Source: Parasponia andersonii (taxonomy: Eukaryota; Streptophyta; Magnoliopsida; Rosales; Cannabaceae). From it: a stretch of 64,000 nucleotides of DNA. The DNA lies in the NCBI GenBank assembly GCA_002914805.1, contig JXTB01000001.1, forward strand, positions 3,384,844 through 3,448,843. The letters are read 5' to 3'. The position numbers were made by a program, and so were the translations under genes. Every line of letters starts with the position of its first letter. Within the stretch, counting starts at the first letter, position 1. Of the stretch, positions 1-13,179 are shown in pieces. The notes beneath the pieces were generated by a model, which worked only from the letters and a program-made list of their open reading frames with translations, did not search any database and had not been told where the DNA came from.

Positions 1-147
1 AATGGATGAAAAGATTGCTGCACATTGGAAACATTGGATCATGAGTAGTTTTATTTGTAGATGATCTACTGTGCATATGTTTTCAATGTCACCCTTTCTT
101 TTTTGGTTAGTTGTAGTCTTTTATTCCCTCTTACCCTCTCGTCGTAG

Positions 148-3100
148 GTGCCCGGAGAACCTCTTCCATATCTAATGGAACTGGTGGCAAGGATACAATT
201 GCAAGCTTGTTAGCATCATTGTTGGAAGTTGTGCGGACTACTGTTGCCTGTGAATGTGTTTATGTTCGAGCGATGGTAATTAAAGCTCTGATCTGGATGC
301 AAAGCCCACATGATTCATTTGATGAGCTGAAATCCATTATTGCATCAGAGCTTTCTGATCCAGCCTGGCCAGCCACGCTTCTAAACGATGTTTTACTCAC
401 TTTGCATGCTCGTTTTAAGGTACTAAATGGACGTGAAAATGTCTCTTGTGACTTGCAATATCGACTCACTTTTGCTTGGATTCCATGTTGAAGTGTATTT
501 TTATTTTTCTACTTTGCACTGGCTAACTTCATCACCTCTTTTAGTATTGCTTTGGTTATTATGCTAGTTCATGATGACGAAATCTAGAATCCTGTTTTAC
601 CTGTGACATTAAGGGCATATTGTTTTCTGATGTATATTATGCTAGTTCATGATGACAAAATCTATTCTTGTACTTGCGACATTCTGGGGCTAGTTGTGTC
701 TCTGTTTGGAATTGCTTACCTTTCTGAAGTTGAAATTATAACACGTTTGACAAGTACTTTTGGTTGGTGGGGTGGGGTTGGGGGATAAGGATACTTCTCT
801 GAATGGTCTCTATTGTTTACAATCATCAAGTTATCATCATACTTTTTGTTGCCAAAGCTGGGATTTTTGTAGAGATGATGACTTCTATTTATGCTTGTTC
901 CACCAAAATACATTCTGCCTGGTCTGCTATTCTAAGTTTTAACAATTTGCTCTTATTCATTTTTCACTTCATTAGGCAACTCCAGATATGGCTGTCACTC
1001 TCCTTGAAATTGCAAGGATCTTTGCAACCAAAGTTCCAGGGAAGATCGATGCTGATGTGTTACAACTACTGTGGAAAGTAAGTTTTATTAAACTACTTCC
1101 TCTTGTCTTTGATTTTAATTCTATCTCAAGCTGCTACTTTTTAATGCTGTTGTTGAGTTGTAGTTAAATTATAGGGTCCTTGCTTATAATTTATTTAATT
1201 AGGATGCCCTTCCTTCTACCTGTAAATAAATGTCCTGTCTATTATTTTCTTGTTTACCTATGGGTTTCATCCTATCTTTTCACTGCCCTGTAGCAATTTA
1301 CTTGTATTCTTTCATTTCTTGGTGTTCCTTTCATAGTTAAAATGTTTTCAGTTTGAAACTGGAGATATGAATCAATGATATTTAATGATGTGTTAAAATT
1401 GATAATTAGAAAATTTTATTCATAGTGTTTTCGATTGATTTTTCCATTTTAGACATGCCTAGTTGGAGCTGGTCCTGATGGGAAACACACTGCTTTAGAG
1501 GCAGTTACCATAGTTCTTGATTTACCACCACCACAACCTGGGTCAATGTTGGGGTTGACATCTGTAGATAGAGTATCAGCATCAGATCCGAAGTCAGCTC
1601 TGGCACTGCAGAGATTAGTTCAAGCGGCAGTAAGCGAATTTGTCCTTTTCTACTTCAGTTGCAGTGCATTAAGATTTCTGTTTCTTTCTAAACGAATAAA
1701 CTGGCAGGTGTGGTTTCTTGGAGAAAATGCAAACTATGCTGCTTCTGAATATGCCTGGGAATCTGCAACCCCTCCTGGCACTGCATTGATGATGCTGGAT
1801 GCTGATAAAATGGTTGCTGCTGCCAGTTCTCGTAACCCAACTTTGGCTGGTGCATTGACTCGACTTCAAAGGTGTGCATTCAGTGGCAGCTGGGAGGTAT
1901 AAGCTTTTTCCTGGGTGGTTGCTCTTTATTTATTTGTTTACCACCAGTATCTTGGATGAGGATCGGGTGAACTCGAAAATGTTAACACCAACTTGCCCCT
2001 ACTTTTATGGGATTGGCATTTGGCTACCATTAGTTCAAGTGTTGTAATCATCGGGGCTCCTGGCACCATATTGGAAGTAATTGGTGTTCAGAGAATAGAT
2101 CTGCTTTGCATATTCTGTTCTTCATTTTGCCCGCAGGACAATGTTTATTACTCTTTTGACACTAATGCATGTTCCTGTATATGTTTTCTCACATGAGAGG
2201 AACCTTTGATTTCAACCTGCACCCCATTTTCATTTCTTGTGTGTATGTGTGTACATTGGACTTTTTATAGGAAATAGTATCACAGTTTTATTTGCGTTTC
2301 TTATATGCTCTTGGTTATATAATTCTCCAGGTTCGTATTGTTGCTGCTCAAGCTCTTACAACCATGGCAATTAGGTCTGGTGAGCCTTATAGGCTACAGA
2401 TCTATGAATTCTTGCACACTCTAGCTCAGGGTGGTGTTCAGTCTCAACTCTCGGAGATGCATCTCAGTAATGGGGAGGATCAAGGGGCCAGTGGTACTGG
2501 CCTTGGAGTTCTGATCAGTCCCATGATAAAGGTTCTAGATGAAATGTATAGAGCACAAGATGATTTGATCAAGTACGTAGTGAAGTCTCTTAATTCTTTG
2601 TATGTATTATACCCTTTATTGACAGAAGTTTCCTTTGTTGATAATCAGAGATATTCGCTACCATGACAATGCAAAAAAAGAATGGGCTGATGAAGAACTT
2701 AAGAAACTATATGAAACCCATGAAAGGTTGCTTGATCTCGTTTCACTGTTTTGTTTTGTTCCAAGAGCAAAGTATCTACCTTTGGGGCCAATAAGGTATG
2801 AAAATATGTTTCTAATATGTGGAATTCACTTATCTGTGAGTAAACTATGAGAAGAATTTTCTTTTGATTTGATTAGAAAGCCTCATTTAAGATGTTCTCT
2901 ATTCCACCTATTCCATATTCTCTTTGTTTAGGAAATTTTGGAATCCCGTGCATGGGTTTCGATAATCCTGTGTCATTTTGTAATATGTAGGCTCATTTGT
3001 TTTAGGTTCATTTGCATAAATTGCCTCTCCTCCATGACGTTTTATTCCATAACACAAGTACATGGCTATGGGGACCCAGTTGTGTTTCCTGCAAAGATTT

Positions 3101-6044
3101 ACTGTATTTCTTTTGATTCTAGGTGTTGGTGAGACTAGGAGTCCTTTGGAGAAGCAATATTTTAATAACTATGATTTTCCCTTTTCCTTTCTTTTCTGAG
3201 AAATTTATTGTTATGATGGCAACTTGTCAACTATGGTCAACTTGTACTGGGTGCTAGCTGCTGTTTATGTAGCGGAGAAGAAAAAGGGAAATTTATTCTC
3301 TTTTTACAAGCTTAGAGAACTAAGAAATCTGAAAATACCTCTGGGTAGTTTTAACTAATGAAAGCTTTATTGGAGTTACAAACCTATGGACTTATTTATA
3401 GACTACATAGTCCTAATATCACTAGGAGTTTTAATGCAAATTTTGATTATAGAAAATTGAAGTACTATAAATAAAAGTCCTATTCAACATGAGGAGCATT
3501 CAGTTCCATCACCTCTCAGAAATAAAACTATCTGAAAAATTAGTAGTTAAGACTTAAGATTTCTAAATAGGCCAAAACTCTTTAGATAGACTAGGCTAAG
3601 GACCTAGATCATGCAGAGCCGTGAAACAAAATTTATGAAAATGAAATGGGTCGAACACTTGAGTGCATGCAGAGTGACTAGGTACTTTGCTAATGTTTGT
3701 GGACAGAGTTTAAGAAGAAGATTCCTCCACACGTATAATCTTTGTTGACTGCTTTATACTCTGATTGTATTAATATGGACCATTTTCTTTTGCAATGCTG
3801 AATCTTTTTTCTACTTCTCCAGTGGAAAGCTTATTGACAAATATCGCACAAAGCACAATATCAGTGCATCAACTGGTTTGAGTGATCCAGCTGTTGCTAC
3901 TGGAATTTCCGATCTTATTTATGATTCTAAACCAGCCGCTGCTGAGCCTGATGCACTTGATGATGACCTGGTCAATGCGTGGGCCGCAAATCTCGGTGAT
4001 GATGGACTGTTTGGAAATAATGCACCAGCTATGAACAGGGTAAAATTTGATCATCTAGAACGGAAGTTCAAATGTCATAATCTGTCAGTAGTTATCTGTA
4101 TTTGTTACTAGTTCGATGTTCTTTAAGCTTATCTTGGATTAGTCAATGGAATTTGCTCTCTTTTATTTTTATGTAGATTTATTTCGTTTTAATTTTGTTT
4201 TAGGTCAATGAATTTCTGAGAGGTGATGGAACTGATGCTCCTGATGTTGATGAGGAGAATATCATCTCTAGACCTTCAGTCAGTTATGATGATATGTGGG
4301 CAAAGACACTTTTAGAGACTTCGGAAATTGAGGTACCTGTATTCAAGTCCTCTCCTCTCGTTTAGTTGGCATAGCACACAATAGGAATTCAATTTCAGTA
4401 TATATATATATATAGTTCTCAATCCGACAGATATTTTTTTAAGCCGTTAGATCATCATCTAATGACTAACATAATTTGAATAGTTAAAAAAAAATAATAA
4501 AAATATATGCCCATTATTTAATGTTTTTCTCTCCACCTTTTATCATGAAAAGACATACATGATGAATTTTAATTAGGCAAACCAATATTTATGGGTTAGT
4601 AAAAAAAAAAAATACGAATTTTAATTGGGCAAAACAATACCTATGGATTGGTAAAAAAAAATACGAATTTTAATTGAGCAAAACAATACTTATGGATAGG
4701 TAAAAAAAAAAAAAAAAACCTATTGGATTGGTGCCCTTTATATATATATATATATACCTATAGAGACCTATGTATGTTCCAAGTGTTTACTAGTATTATC
4801 TCTTCCAAGTTGCAGGAAGATGATGCTAGGTCAAATGGAACATCATCTCCAGACTCAACAGGATCAATTGAAAGTTCCATATCATCTCACTTTGGTGGAA
4901 TGAGCTACCCTTCATTGTTCAGTTCACGGCCGGTATAGCCAAAACATTAATTGATTTGAGATCACACTTTGTTTTTGTACATTTTTTGAGCCACTGGTTT
5001 AATTTCAATATGGTTTCTGATAACGCACACAAACAGAAAAAGAAAGAGGTTTCTGATCCAGCAAGCTCCTAGTACCAATATGTTAGAGTGTACAATGATT
5101 ATTTCTCTCATTTGCATTATATATTGAGAATCAACTGGTAAATTCTAGGTTTAATAAGATTTAAGAGGCAGATGAGTTCATAAAATGTCTGGCATTCTTG
5201 ATTCGTATTTTCAATCCTGAAATGTGTTGTTATACACTACATATTTGGTTCCCATGTTTATTTATTTGACTAATTAATAATGTCCAACAGGAGAGGTCGG
5301 GAGGAACCAGATTTAGCAATCCAACCACGAGTGGTCCTTCATTGTATGAGGGTCTTGGTTCTCCGGTGGGGCTCATTGCTACGTATCTATCTTGTTTATA
5401 TCTTTCAGCCTTGTCAATATTCTAACTCCATAACCCTTTCCAGATTCGAGAAGAGCCTCCGCCATACTCATCGCCCGTTAGACAAAGGTTTGAGTCCTTT
5501 GATAATGCTCTTGCTGGCCGAGGATCCCAGAGTTTCGGATCTCAAGATGAGGAACAGGTTTCTTCTAGCAATCCACAACATGGAACAGCACTTTATGATT
5601 TCACTGCTGGTGGTGATGATGAGGTAGATTTCTCTGATGACACATTAGATGGATATTGATCGATTTTTTATGCCACGTGTGGTGTCTTAACATGTTCAGC
5701 TGGTTAGATACAAGAGATGGTGCATGAATTTTGGATGGGTTTCTCACCATTTTTATATTTTTTCCTCTTCTATCTGGTTCTTACGATCTGAAGATGAAGA
5801 TGATTAATGGTTGATTTACTTCCTTGCAGCTTAACCTGACAGCAGGAGAAGAGGTTGAAATAGAGTACGAAGTGGATGGCTGGTTCTATGTAAGTACAAA
5901 GAAGACGGGGAATTTATACATGATTAATGATACTGGCTAACGCCTGGGTATTATGCACTTATGTTGCAGGTGAAGAAGAAACGTCCTGGGAGAGATGGCA
6001 AAATGGCTGGGCTTGTGCCGGTCCTCTATGTTAATCAGTCTTGA
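148..6044 (+). CDS. TASH3: TASH3-like SH3 domain protein of the TPLATE complex, 3' part of gene
   Basis: This is the C-terminal part (about 659 residues) of the plant SH3-domain subunit of the TPLATE complex, an adaptor for clathrin-mediated endocytosis at the plasma membrane. Thirteen exons follow GT-AG borders and stay in frame: 148-419, 976-1077, 1453-1629, 1708-1896, 2331-2572, 2649-2795, 3823-4039, 4204-4332, 4816-4932, 5291-5365, 5444-5623, 5830-5889 and 5970-6044. The first exons give an alpha-helical adaptin-like region (for example ALIWMQSPHDSFDELKSII). A linker rich in Ser, Gly and Pro follows, and the last three exons form an SH3 domain (ALYDFTAGGDDELNLTAGEE, then GWFYVKKKRPGRDG, ending VPVLYVNQS). 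The family is about 1200 residues long, so the 5' half lies left of the window. Recognition is by remembered similarity to Arabidopsis AT2G07360. The gene looks intact here. Confidence 0.9.
4399..4756. mobile_element. MITE copy A inside a TASH3 intron, flanked by TA microsatellites
   Basis: About 320 bp of AT-rich DNA (4415-4737) sits between two TA-dinucleotide runs (4399-4414, 4739-4756) within the intron 4333-4815. The left end reads gttctcaatccgac and the right end cctattggattggtgccc, which are imperfect inverted relatives. The inside carries gccgttagatcatcatctaa, found in other copies here. The right half holds three tandem units of about 50 bp containing aatacgaattttaattg and ending in a version of cctatggattggt. 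The host exons around it are intact. Confidence 0.7.
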
Positions 6045-6930
6045 CTCGAATAGTTTGGTATAGTGTATGAGAAAGTTTGATCCACCAATTTGTTATCGCT
6101 TGCTATTTGATGTAGATGTCCTGCTCTGTCAAACTGCTTGTCACAATCTGGCATTTTGCTTACCAGTGTAATTTTTACCTCCGACCTGAGCCGCAGAAAC
6201 CATCCACATTTTTGGAACAGTGGACGATACATGAAGAGTCAGCCAATGTGTGTATTTTTTTTTGGCCTTTGTTAATAATTCTTTTAACATCATTTGCTTC
6301 CGTAACATTTTTTGATCGATTGCCAATGATTTTGATGCAACTTGTAACCTGAACTCTACACTTGTGTGAATGCCGTATTTTCCTTTCTCTACTTTTTTTT
6401 TTTCGGCTCGTGTTCAGCCTGCAAGTGCATATACCATCGATGAGAGTATGCCCTTTCAGTGTGTCATTGGAGTCCGAGAATCTTCGACAAGGATAATTCT
6501 TGAGATGAAATAATCATACTGGGTTAATTTAGAGTGAGCCATACTTAACAAAGAGCATGAGCACTGTGCTTACATCATGTTTTCCTTCAGAAAGTTTTTG
6601 AGGATAGAGCATCATTTTTTTTTCCGGTTATGAATGTGTTCATGTTAAAGGTGGCCTTGCGGGAAGTAGGAGAAAGTATTGAAGGGTTGCAAACCGTACT
6701 TTATTTTAATTTTTATAGTGGAAACGAAGGAATTTATAACTCAAATCGTCAAGAACTCGAGATGAGGGAAATAAAGAAATCAAAATAGAACATATTAAAA
6801 GAAAAAGATGCTAATAACTTGCAAGGTAAAACTCTTTTTTAATTGCGATAGGAAAGCTCTTTTATGTTCTAAATATTCGAATTTTTTTCCTGAGCAACTC
6901 CTTATATTTGATTAAGCTTTGGTGATCAAT
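6045..6930. other. Convergent 3' intergenic region
   Basis: This gap lies between the stop codons of TASH3 (+) and the KCS gene (-). It probably holds the 3' UTR and poly(A) signals of both genes. No further coding sequence is recognised; the small open frames here show no familiar motif. Confidence 0.6.
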
Positions 6931-8508
6931 TCAATTCCATGGACTTCGAATGGGCTTTCCAACATTCTTGAGAGCTTTCCAAACGACACTGTTGCACTTG
7001 ATGCCGGAGCCGAAGGCAATTTGCCAAATGCGATCACCACTCTTGATCTTTGAATTTGACTCCAAGTGAGCAAGCTCATACCAGACACTACTGCTCGAGG
7101 TATTGCCGAATCGCTCCAAGGTTTTACGGGAAGCCTCCATGTGGTCCTCTTCCACTCCTAGCTTCCTCTGCATTTCATCAAGCACCTTTTTGCTCGTTGC
7201 CACTATGCAGAGGTGCTCAAAGACCGCCGTGCTTTTAGTTTGGTTGCTGAGCAAATCCAAGTGCTGGGAGACAGGGAGAAGCAGAGCCTCAGTGGCGTCT
7301 TTGCTCACAGACACACCCTGCATCCCCTTCGCATCTTCCTCTACGCGTATGCTTCTGAAGCTCTTATATAGCATGCAATGGTGAGTTCGGAGCAGCTGTT
7401 GGAGCTCATACTTGGCTCGCCACCTGTGGCACCAAGAGCCAGAGAGCAGCATGGCAGCAGCTCCCATTCGGAAGAGGCAGTTGGGAAGGAGTTTGTCGAG
7501 GTCATTGCCCTTGTACCACGTAAAGCTCACAACTTCTGTGCTTACTACCAATGCATATGTGCCGGGATAGGCCATCAAAAGGTCTTTGGCCATGTCAACG
7601 GCTATGATCCCTGCGGAGCACCCCATGCCGCCTACATTGAAGCTTTGCACGTTGTTCCTTAGCTTGAAATGGTTTATCACCATTGATGCGAGCGATGGTG
7701 TTGTGTTCAATACTCCACAATTTACAACCAGGATTCCAATGTCCTTTGGCCTGATTTTCGTTGTGGCGAAAAGCTCATTTATGGCCCCAAACATCACCAT
7801 TGCAGCCTCTTCTCTGCCATCATTCAGCGTTATCTTGTAGTTTGGCTGAAAAACTATTCTTGGCATGTAGCTTTCCTCACCTATACCGCACTTTTTAAGT
7901 ACTCTCCGCTGAAAGTCTATGGAAGCCTCACTGAAGTTGCCCGATTTTCGTGCTAACTCGATGAATTCCTCCTTCGAGATCTTCAGTTCAGAAGCACATA
8001 AAACAGTTTTGAAATAGATAATATTAACTATCCGACAAAAATCAAATCAGAGCATTGGTTGAACCAAGTTTAAATAATGAAGAGACAAACCAAAGAGATA
8101 CAAGAGAATACATACCTTGAGGTCATCCGGTGGACTATAACAAGCAAAATCCAATAAATATGTAGGGCGAGGAGCCAAGTATTGAAAATAAAGATATACA
8201 ATCACTATCAACAAAGCAACTAGAAAGAGACCATCCCTAAGATCACATTTGGAAGATAATAAATCTTGGCATAAGACGTTCCCTATTTGAGCACCGAACA
8301 TCACTAGGAAAATTGGCACAACCAAGAGATAAAACCTACGGCAAATGAGGTAACCATAGCCAAGCTTCACATATTTGAGACTAACTGAAGTGAGAAAATC
8401 CGGCAAGGTAGGCCGAACCTTGACGGTGAAATGGGCAGATCCATGTTCATTCGGACTCGAATTGTTCGTAATCTCTGCTGATAATTGTTCGAGTTCATCC
8501 TTTGCCAT
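6931..8508 (-). CDS. 3-ketoacyl-CoA synthase (FAE1/KCS family), catalytic His missing
   Basis: KCS enzymes carry out the condensing step of very-long-chain fatty acid elongation in the ER, for waxes, suberin and sphingolipids. Exons are 8508-8116 and 7980-6931, joined in phase 0 ([11 protein letters not shown]), for 480 aa. Two membrane segments lie near residues 56-78 and 92-110. The nucleophile motif GGMGCSAG is present (Cys252), as is RFGNTSSSS with the conserved Asn (Asn424). The motif normally written CIHAGGRA reads CIVATSKK, so the catalytic His (FAE1 His391) is Val391. The Cys-to-His spacing is about 29 residues shorter than in FAE1, and the C-terminal tail is short. The frame is otherwise open, and a TATA-like CTATATAAGG lies at 8779-8788. 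It is either a non-catalytic KCS paralogue or an early pseudogene. Family assignment is secure; the subfamily is not. Confidence 0.88.
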
Positions 8509-9240
8509 TGATGCAATGGTTGATCAGCTATGAAAATGCGTATGTAACACGAGTATACTGGGCAGGGCTTGTCTACTTGATATCATGGACCTTGAGATCA
8601 TGATATGGAAATGGGAAGAGTGTTGGAATTAGACAAAGGGCTACTTATAATAGTAACTTATATATTCTTGCCTTTTCTTATGGGATTAAATGGAAAAACA
8701 ATCTGATTAAGGCCTTAAGTGCATGAGGCACAAAAGCAGCGAGTTTGTAGCACCATATAACTTGTGCCTGTAGCCTGCCTTATATAGTACGTAGTAGTAC
8801 TGCTTAAATTAAGAGGATTGTTTTCATGATTCCACGGGTATTAAATTTCCGAGAGTATTTTATACCCAAAAAAAAATAAAATCTCCACGAGTATTAAATC
8901 CTTAGTAATTAGCCCTTTTATTCTGTAACTATTGGACTAATTTCCATCTTTAATTTCAATATATAATAGATATGATGAAAACATATGAAACGGGCATGAC
9001 ATGCATGCAAGAGTTCCGGAAATACTGCGGGGTTCAGGGTTCGTTACAAATTACATGAGCTTGTGAGGGGAGTAATTACAAATAAATCTGTATATATATA
9101 TATATATATATATAAATGAGCATGATACAGACAATTTAAAGAGGAATAAACTAATAAGCCACGCAGACAACATATAGTTTCCTTTAATGAAAAATATGCT
9201 CCGTTGTAGTGCAATATATATATATATATATATATATATA
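8509..9240. other. KCS upstream region and AT-rich intergenic DNA
   Basis: This is the promoter side of the KCS gene. TATA-like sequences on the - strand lie at about 8639-8653 and 8779-8788. TA microsatellites occur at about 9090-9113 and 9213-9240. No gene is seen. Confidence 0.5.
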
Positions 9241-9462
9241 GTATTTTCTTTTTTTGCTTTTTACGTGTAAAAATCATTTTTAACCGTGATGATCCAACGG
9301 TTATAATAAAGTGCATAAAAAAAGACATGTATTATTAATATATATATATTTTTTTACAATAAAAAAATATACATAATAAATTTTCATTGACTAAATTGAT
9401 ACATAAACAAATTGAGTGAGAGAGATAAAGGGCATACAGATATATATTCCCAATCCAATATA
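9213..9462. mobile_element. MITE copy B (probable), TA-microsatellite-flanked
   Basis: After the TA run ending at 9240, the sequence matches the inner part of copy D read in reverse: atgatccaacggttataata, then agtgcataaaaaaagacatg, then aaaaaaatatacataataaa. A terminus resembling the family end (cccaatccaatatata) lies near 9449-9462. The borders are less clear than in copies A and C. Confidence 0.5.
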
Positions 9463-9997
9463 TATTTTTTTCAAACAATATGTGTAGGGATTTTTTTTCA
9501 TCTATCATATAGATGGATAAAATGGGAGCTTCTTATTCTATTTTTTATTTTATTTTTTTACGGGAATACATGGGCTTTTAAGATGGGAACTAATTTAACC
9601 TGCAAAAAAAAAAGAAAAAGAAAAAGTAAACTAATTTAGTTGCTCTATATTTGTAGCACAGAGAAGAGGATAGACGTTGTGAGACTTGTAGGTGAGAAAA
9701 ATAGGAAAGAAATGAGAGGATGGTTACTCGCACGCACACCCAGGTTCTTCATGAGCTTGTCAATTTTGTTAGCTGTTGCTGGTGACTCCAATAAAGCAAC
9801 AACATATTTTGAGTACAAATTTTGACAAATATGTGAAAAAAAACACATGTTATTATATGATTGACTAATATTTAATGATTTTTTTTAATTGGATACGGCT
9901 ACAACTCAACTCATTAATTTCTATATAAAAATCACCAATATTTAAATTATAAATTTAGAAAGAAATGCCACAAATGTTTTATCATTTTAATTATTAT

Positions 9998-10249
9998 ATA
10001 TATATAGGATACCGATTCAGTAAGTATTTTTTTAACTTATATATAAGTATTATTTTGCTTAATAAAAATTCATCACACGTCATGATAAAAGGTAAAAAAA
10101 TAAAATCATTAAATGATGAGTATTTTTTTATTATTTTTTTTAACTACTCAAATTATAATAGCCGTTAGATCATATGATTCAACGGCTAAAAAAAATATTT
10201 ATAGATAGGTGAAAAAAAAAACCTATTAGATTGAGAACTATATATATAT
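9998..10249. mobile_element. MITE copy C between TA microsatellites
   Basis: About 230 bp (10007-10238) lies between TA runs. The left end is ggataccgattcag and the right end is acctattagattgagaac. It shares the inner motif gccgttagatca with copy A and aacggctaaaaaaaatattt with other copies. No coding capacity is seen, as expected for a non-autonomous element. Confidence 0.65.
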
Positions 10250-10289
10250 GTTTTGGAGTTTTCTTAATTTTTGGAATTAACTTTTAAGC

Positions 10290-13090
10290 ATGATATAGTG
10301 CTAAATAAGCATGGGATTAGCAAGACTTAAGCAAACTTAGTGGAACTACACATGTCATAGGACAAACAGCATAAACTCAATAAAACGACATGTAATTTTG
10401 GAACGAAACAAACTCAAGAAAACGACATGCAGTATAGCCAAAACTACATGTCGTTTAAGTTTTTTTCATCCATGCTTAAACTACAAGCCATTAAAGCCAA
10501 ACTACACACCACTTGAAGCTGAATTGCACGTCGTTTTGGAGCTCCTTCCTTCGTGTGCAAGCTCCCAACTTCATATTCAAGCCATGCTCGTGATTCTAGG
10601 GACTTCTAGAAGCTTCCAAAGACCTTGTAAGTACAAGTACTTGTTGCATAAGTTCTTCTGCGTTAAGCTAGCTTAAGCTAATAAAACCTTGACACCTAGT
10701 CCCCTTGTAGCATAAGTACTTCTACATTAAGCTAGGCTAGTTAATGAGGGCTTAACACTTCATTCCCTTGTAGCATAAGCCTTCTTGTAAATCAAGGCAA
10801 AGTTTGTCTATAAATAAGGGGTACCTCCTCACTTGTAAAAGGAATTTATTCGGCTCCTAATTTCATTAATAATATTCTTCATTTTTCTCTCTTCCAACCA
10901 TTCTCTCTTTTGCTCTAGTTCTTAATATTTTTCTTGTTCTTTTTTCTTCTTTGAGTCCACTCGTGGTCCTCATCAATACCACCTCTTATTTTCCTTCGTT
11001 ACTTTATCGTCAACACCAACTCCATCTCTTCGTTATCCTCACCAATTCGTAGCCACACCATACCAAAATACCATCCTCTTATTCCCTTGTCAACCCGTGG
11101 CCTAATATCATAACCTCCACCATCTTTGTTCCATTCTTAAGCCTTATTAATTCAAGTACCATCCTTCACAAAGATAAAAGTTTATTTATCTTTATTACCA
11201 TCATCAGCATCTTATCATTTTTCTTCCCCATGTTGCTAATATCTCCATCTTATATTCACTAACCCGTGTCCTCTTTTGTCCACCTTTATGTCATCTCCCT
11301 CACTCACGTATATATAAATTTAATCATCCCTATTATTACCAACACCACCACTTCTTGGCACTTATTTTGGACTTACAGCTAAGCACTCAACTCTTTAATT
11401 CTTATATTACACTCATATTTCCATATGCATCTTTATATATGTTCATTCACGTGTAAAAATTAGCTCATAAATTCCTAGTACTTAGTATATCTCTAATTAT
11501 TCATATAGGCTTAGGTAATCTTACATATATCCATTTTAAGTCCACTTTCATTTCTTTGTATATTCTAAGCCCAATATCTATTTTATATCATCTTCTATTC
11601 CTTAATTATTTTTATACCACTTTTCTATTATTCTATTATTTTTACATCTCTTTTTCTACTAACTTATATTACAAGCTAATTTGCATGCAGTCTCTAACTC
11701 TTGTACTTCAGGATCTATGAGTCCCAAACTACTCTCCTCAAACTTTGTGCTTAACTTGTAGCACGAGTTCGGGATTTTATGTTGTTTTATTATATTATTT
11801 CTATTATCATTATTATTATCCCTTTATTTCTAACTTTTCTATTTTTTTTTTCTTTTATGTATTTGACTCATAATTGATATTATGGTCGATTTATTCACCT
11901 CCGTCAACTAGACTCATTTTATTTTTATCATATTATTATATTATTGTTGTCTCATGGGTCTATTATCCTATCAACCGCCTATATACAACGACGTCGTGAG
12001 AAGTATTATTGTTTATTACAACCACTTATCGGGACTTCGATATGTAGTGACAGTATTGTGACAATACTTACGTCTTTATTATTATATCATTATTATTCTT
12101 ATTATATCGTAAATATATTATCCCTGCAACTGCTAACGTAACAAAGGTGCTGTGGAAAGTGTCATTTTCTATATCGATCGACTATCAAGATTTCGATACA
12201 TAGATAGTCTTATGATAACACTTACACTTGTGTAAACTAAGCGAGTCATTTTTACAATCATCAACATGGCAAGAGCACCATGGGAAGTATCATTTCTTAT
12301 CTCAACCACCCATTATGACTTCGACACGTGGCACGTATTGTGATGAATCTTTTTGTATATACCATGTGATCTAGCCTTAACCTCAGTTATTGTTTATTTT
12401 ATTTTAATTAATCACAAGTTTTGTTAATTAATCAGTAAACGAGGTCCGATCTTGAACAATGTATATATTAACTACGTGGATTTATTCGCATCTTTTTTTT
12501 TTTTTCTTTCTCCCTCCTTTCCTACCCTTCTACTCAAAAGATCCCTTATAGTCCTCTAAAAGAAATGATGGCTTCTATGCATATTTTTTGGGCTACTTGA
12601 ATAGTCTGCTTGAAAATTCTAGTCGAATAGTTTGCTCATATTTACTATGTCAACCTCCGTAAAAGACATTAGAAGACTAGCTCGAATTGATTACTCGCGA
12701 GTAAGCTCACTATAAACAGTATCTTGGATTATTGAGAAAATAATTATGGCATAATAAATAAAATAATAGAGGACAAACTTAACCACTTCTGATAATCCCA
12801 AATCATATCCCAACTGCTGCTACCTACTCGCTATAATAACACTATCATAATTACTTCTAAACAATATATATAAATCCCAAAATGAAAGAAAGTGGATCAG
12901 ATCCAAATTCTTTGGGAGATTATTGTAAATCTAATTTTATCAATTCTCTCAATAAAATCATTTAAAAGTAGATGTAGGTTGTTTCAGTCCCAGCTGAACC
13001 ATTATAAATAGTTGTCATTTTCTTTACTTTACTGTCATTTTACCAATTAAAATCATAATCCTATGGTTACACCATTTTGAATGTCGTTTA
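10290..13090 (+). repeat. LTR-like region upstream of the gypsy gag remnant
   Basis: The stretch reads like retrotransposon regulatory DNA. An array of aaacgacatgt motifs in both orientations lies at 10383-10537. Diverged tandem units containing tagcataag and aagctag follow (10633-10790), then a TATA-like tctataaataagg near 10808. A long pyrimidine-rich leader comes next, and the gag remnant follows at 13180. A sequence resembling the first bases of a primer-binding site (ttggtgtc) lies near 13097. No second LTR was found, so the borders are approximate and the call is an inference from layout. Confidence 0.4.
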
Positions 13091-13179
13091 ACCAATTTTT
13101 GGTGTCAATAATTTAGCACTAGAAAGAGGGTCTTCTGCCGAAAAGATCTTGTAAATGCAGTTATCATAACCCAAAAATA

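Noticed and set aside
7050..7840. Open frames on the + strand within the KCS gene
   Set aside because: They are antisense to clearly conserved KCS exon sequence and match nothing themselves.
9412..10168. Several open frames of 60-75 codons in AT-rich DNA
   Set aside because: Composition is lysine, isoleucine and phenylalanine rich as expected by chance; they overlap MITE copies.
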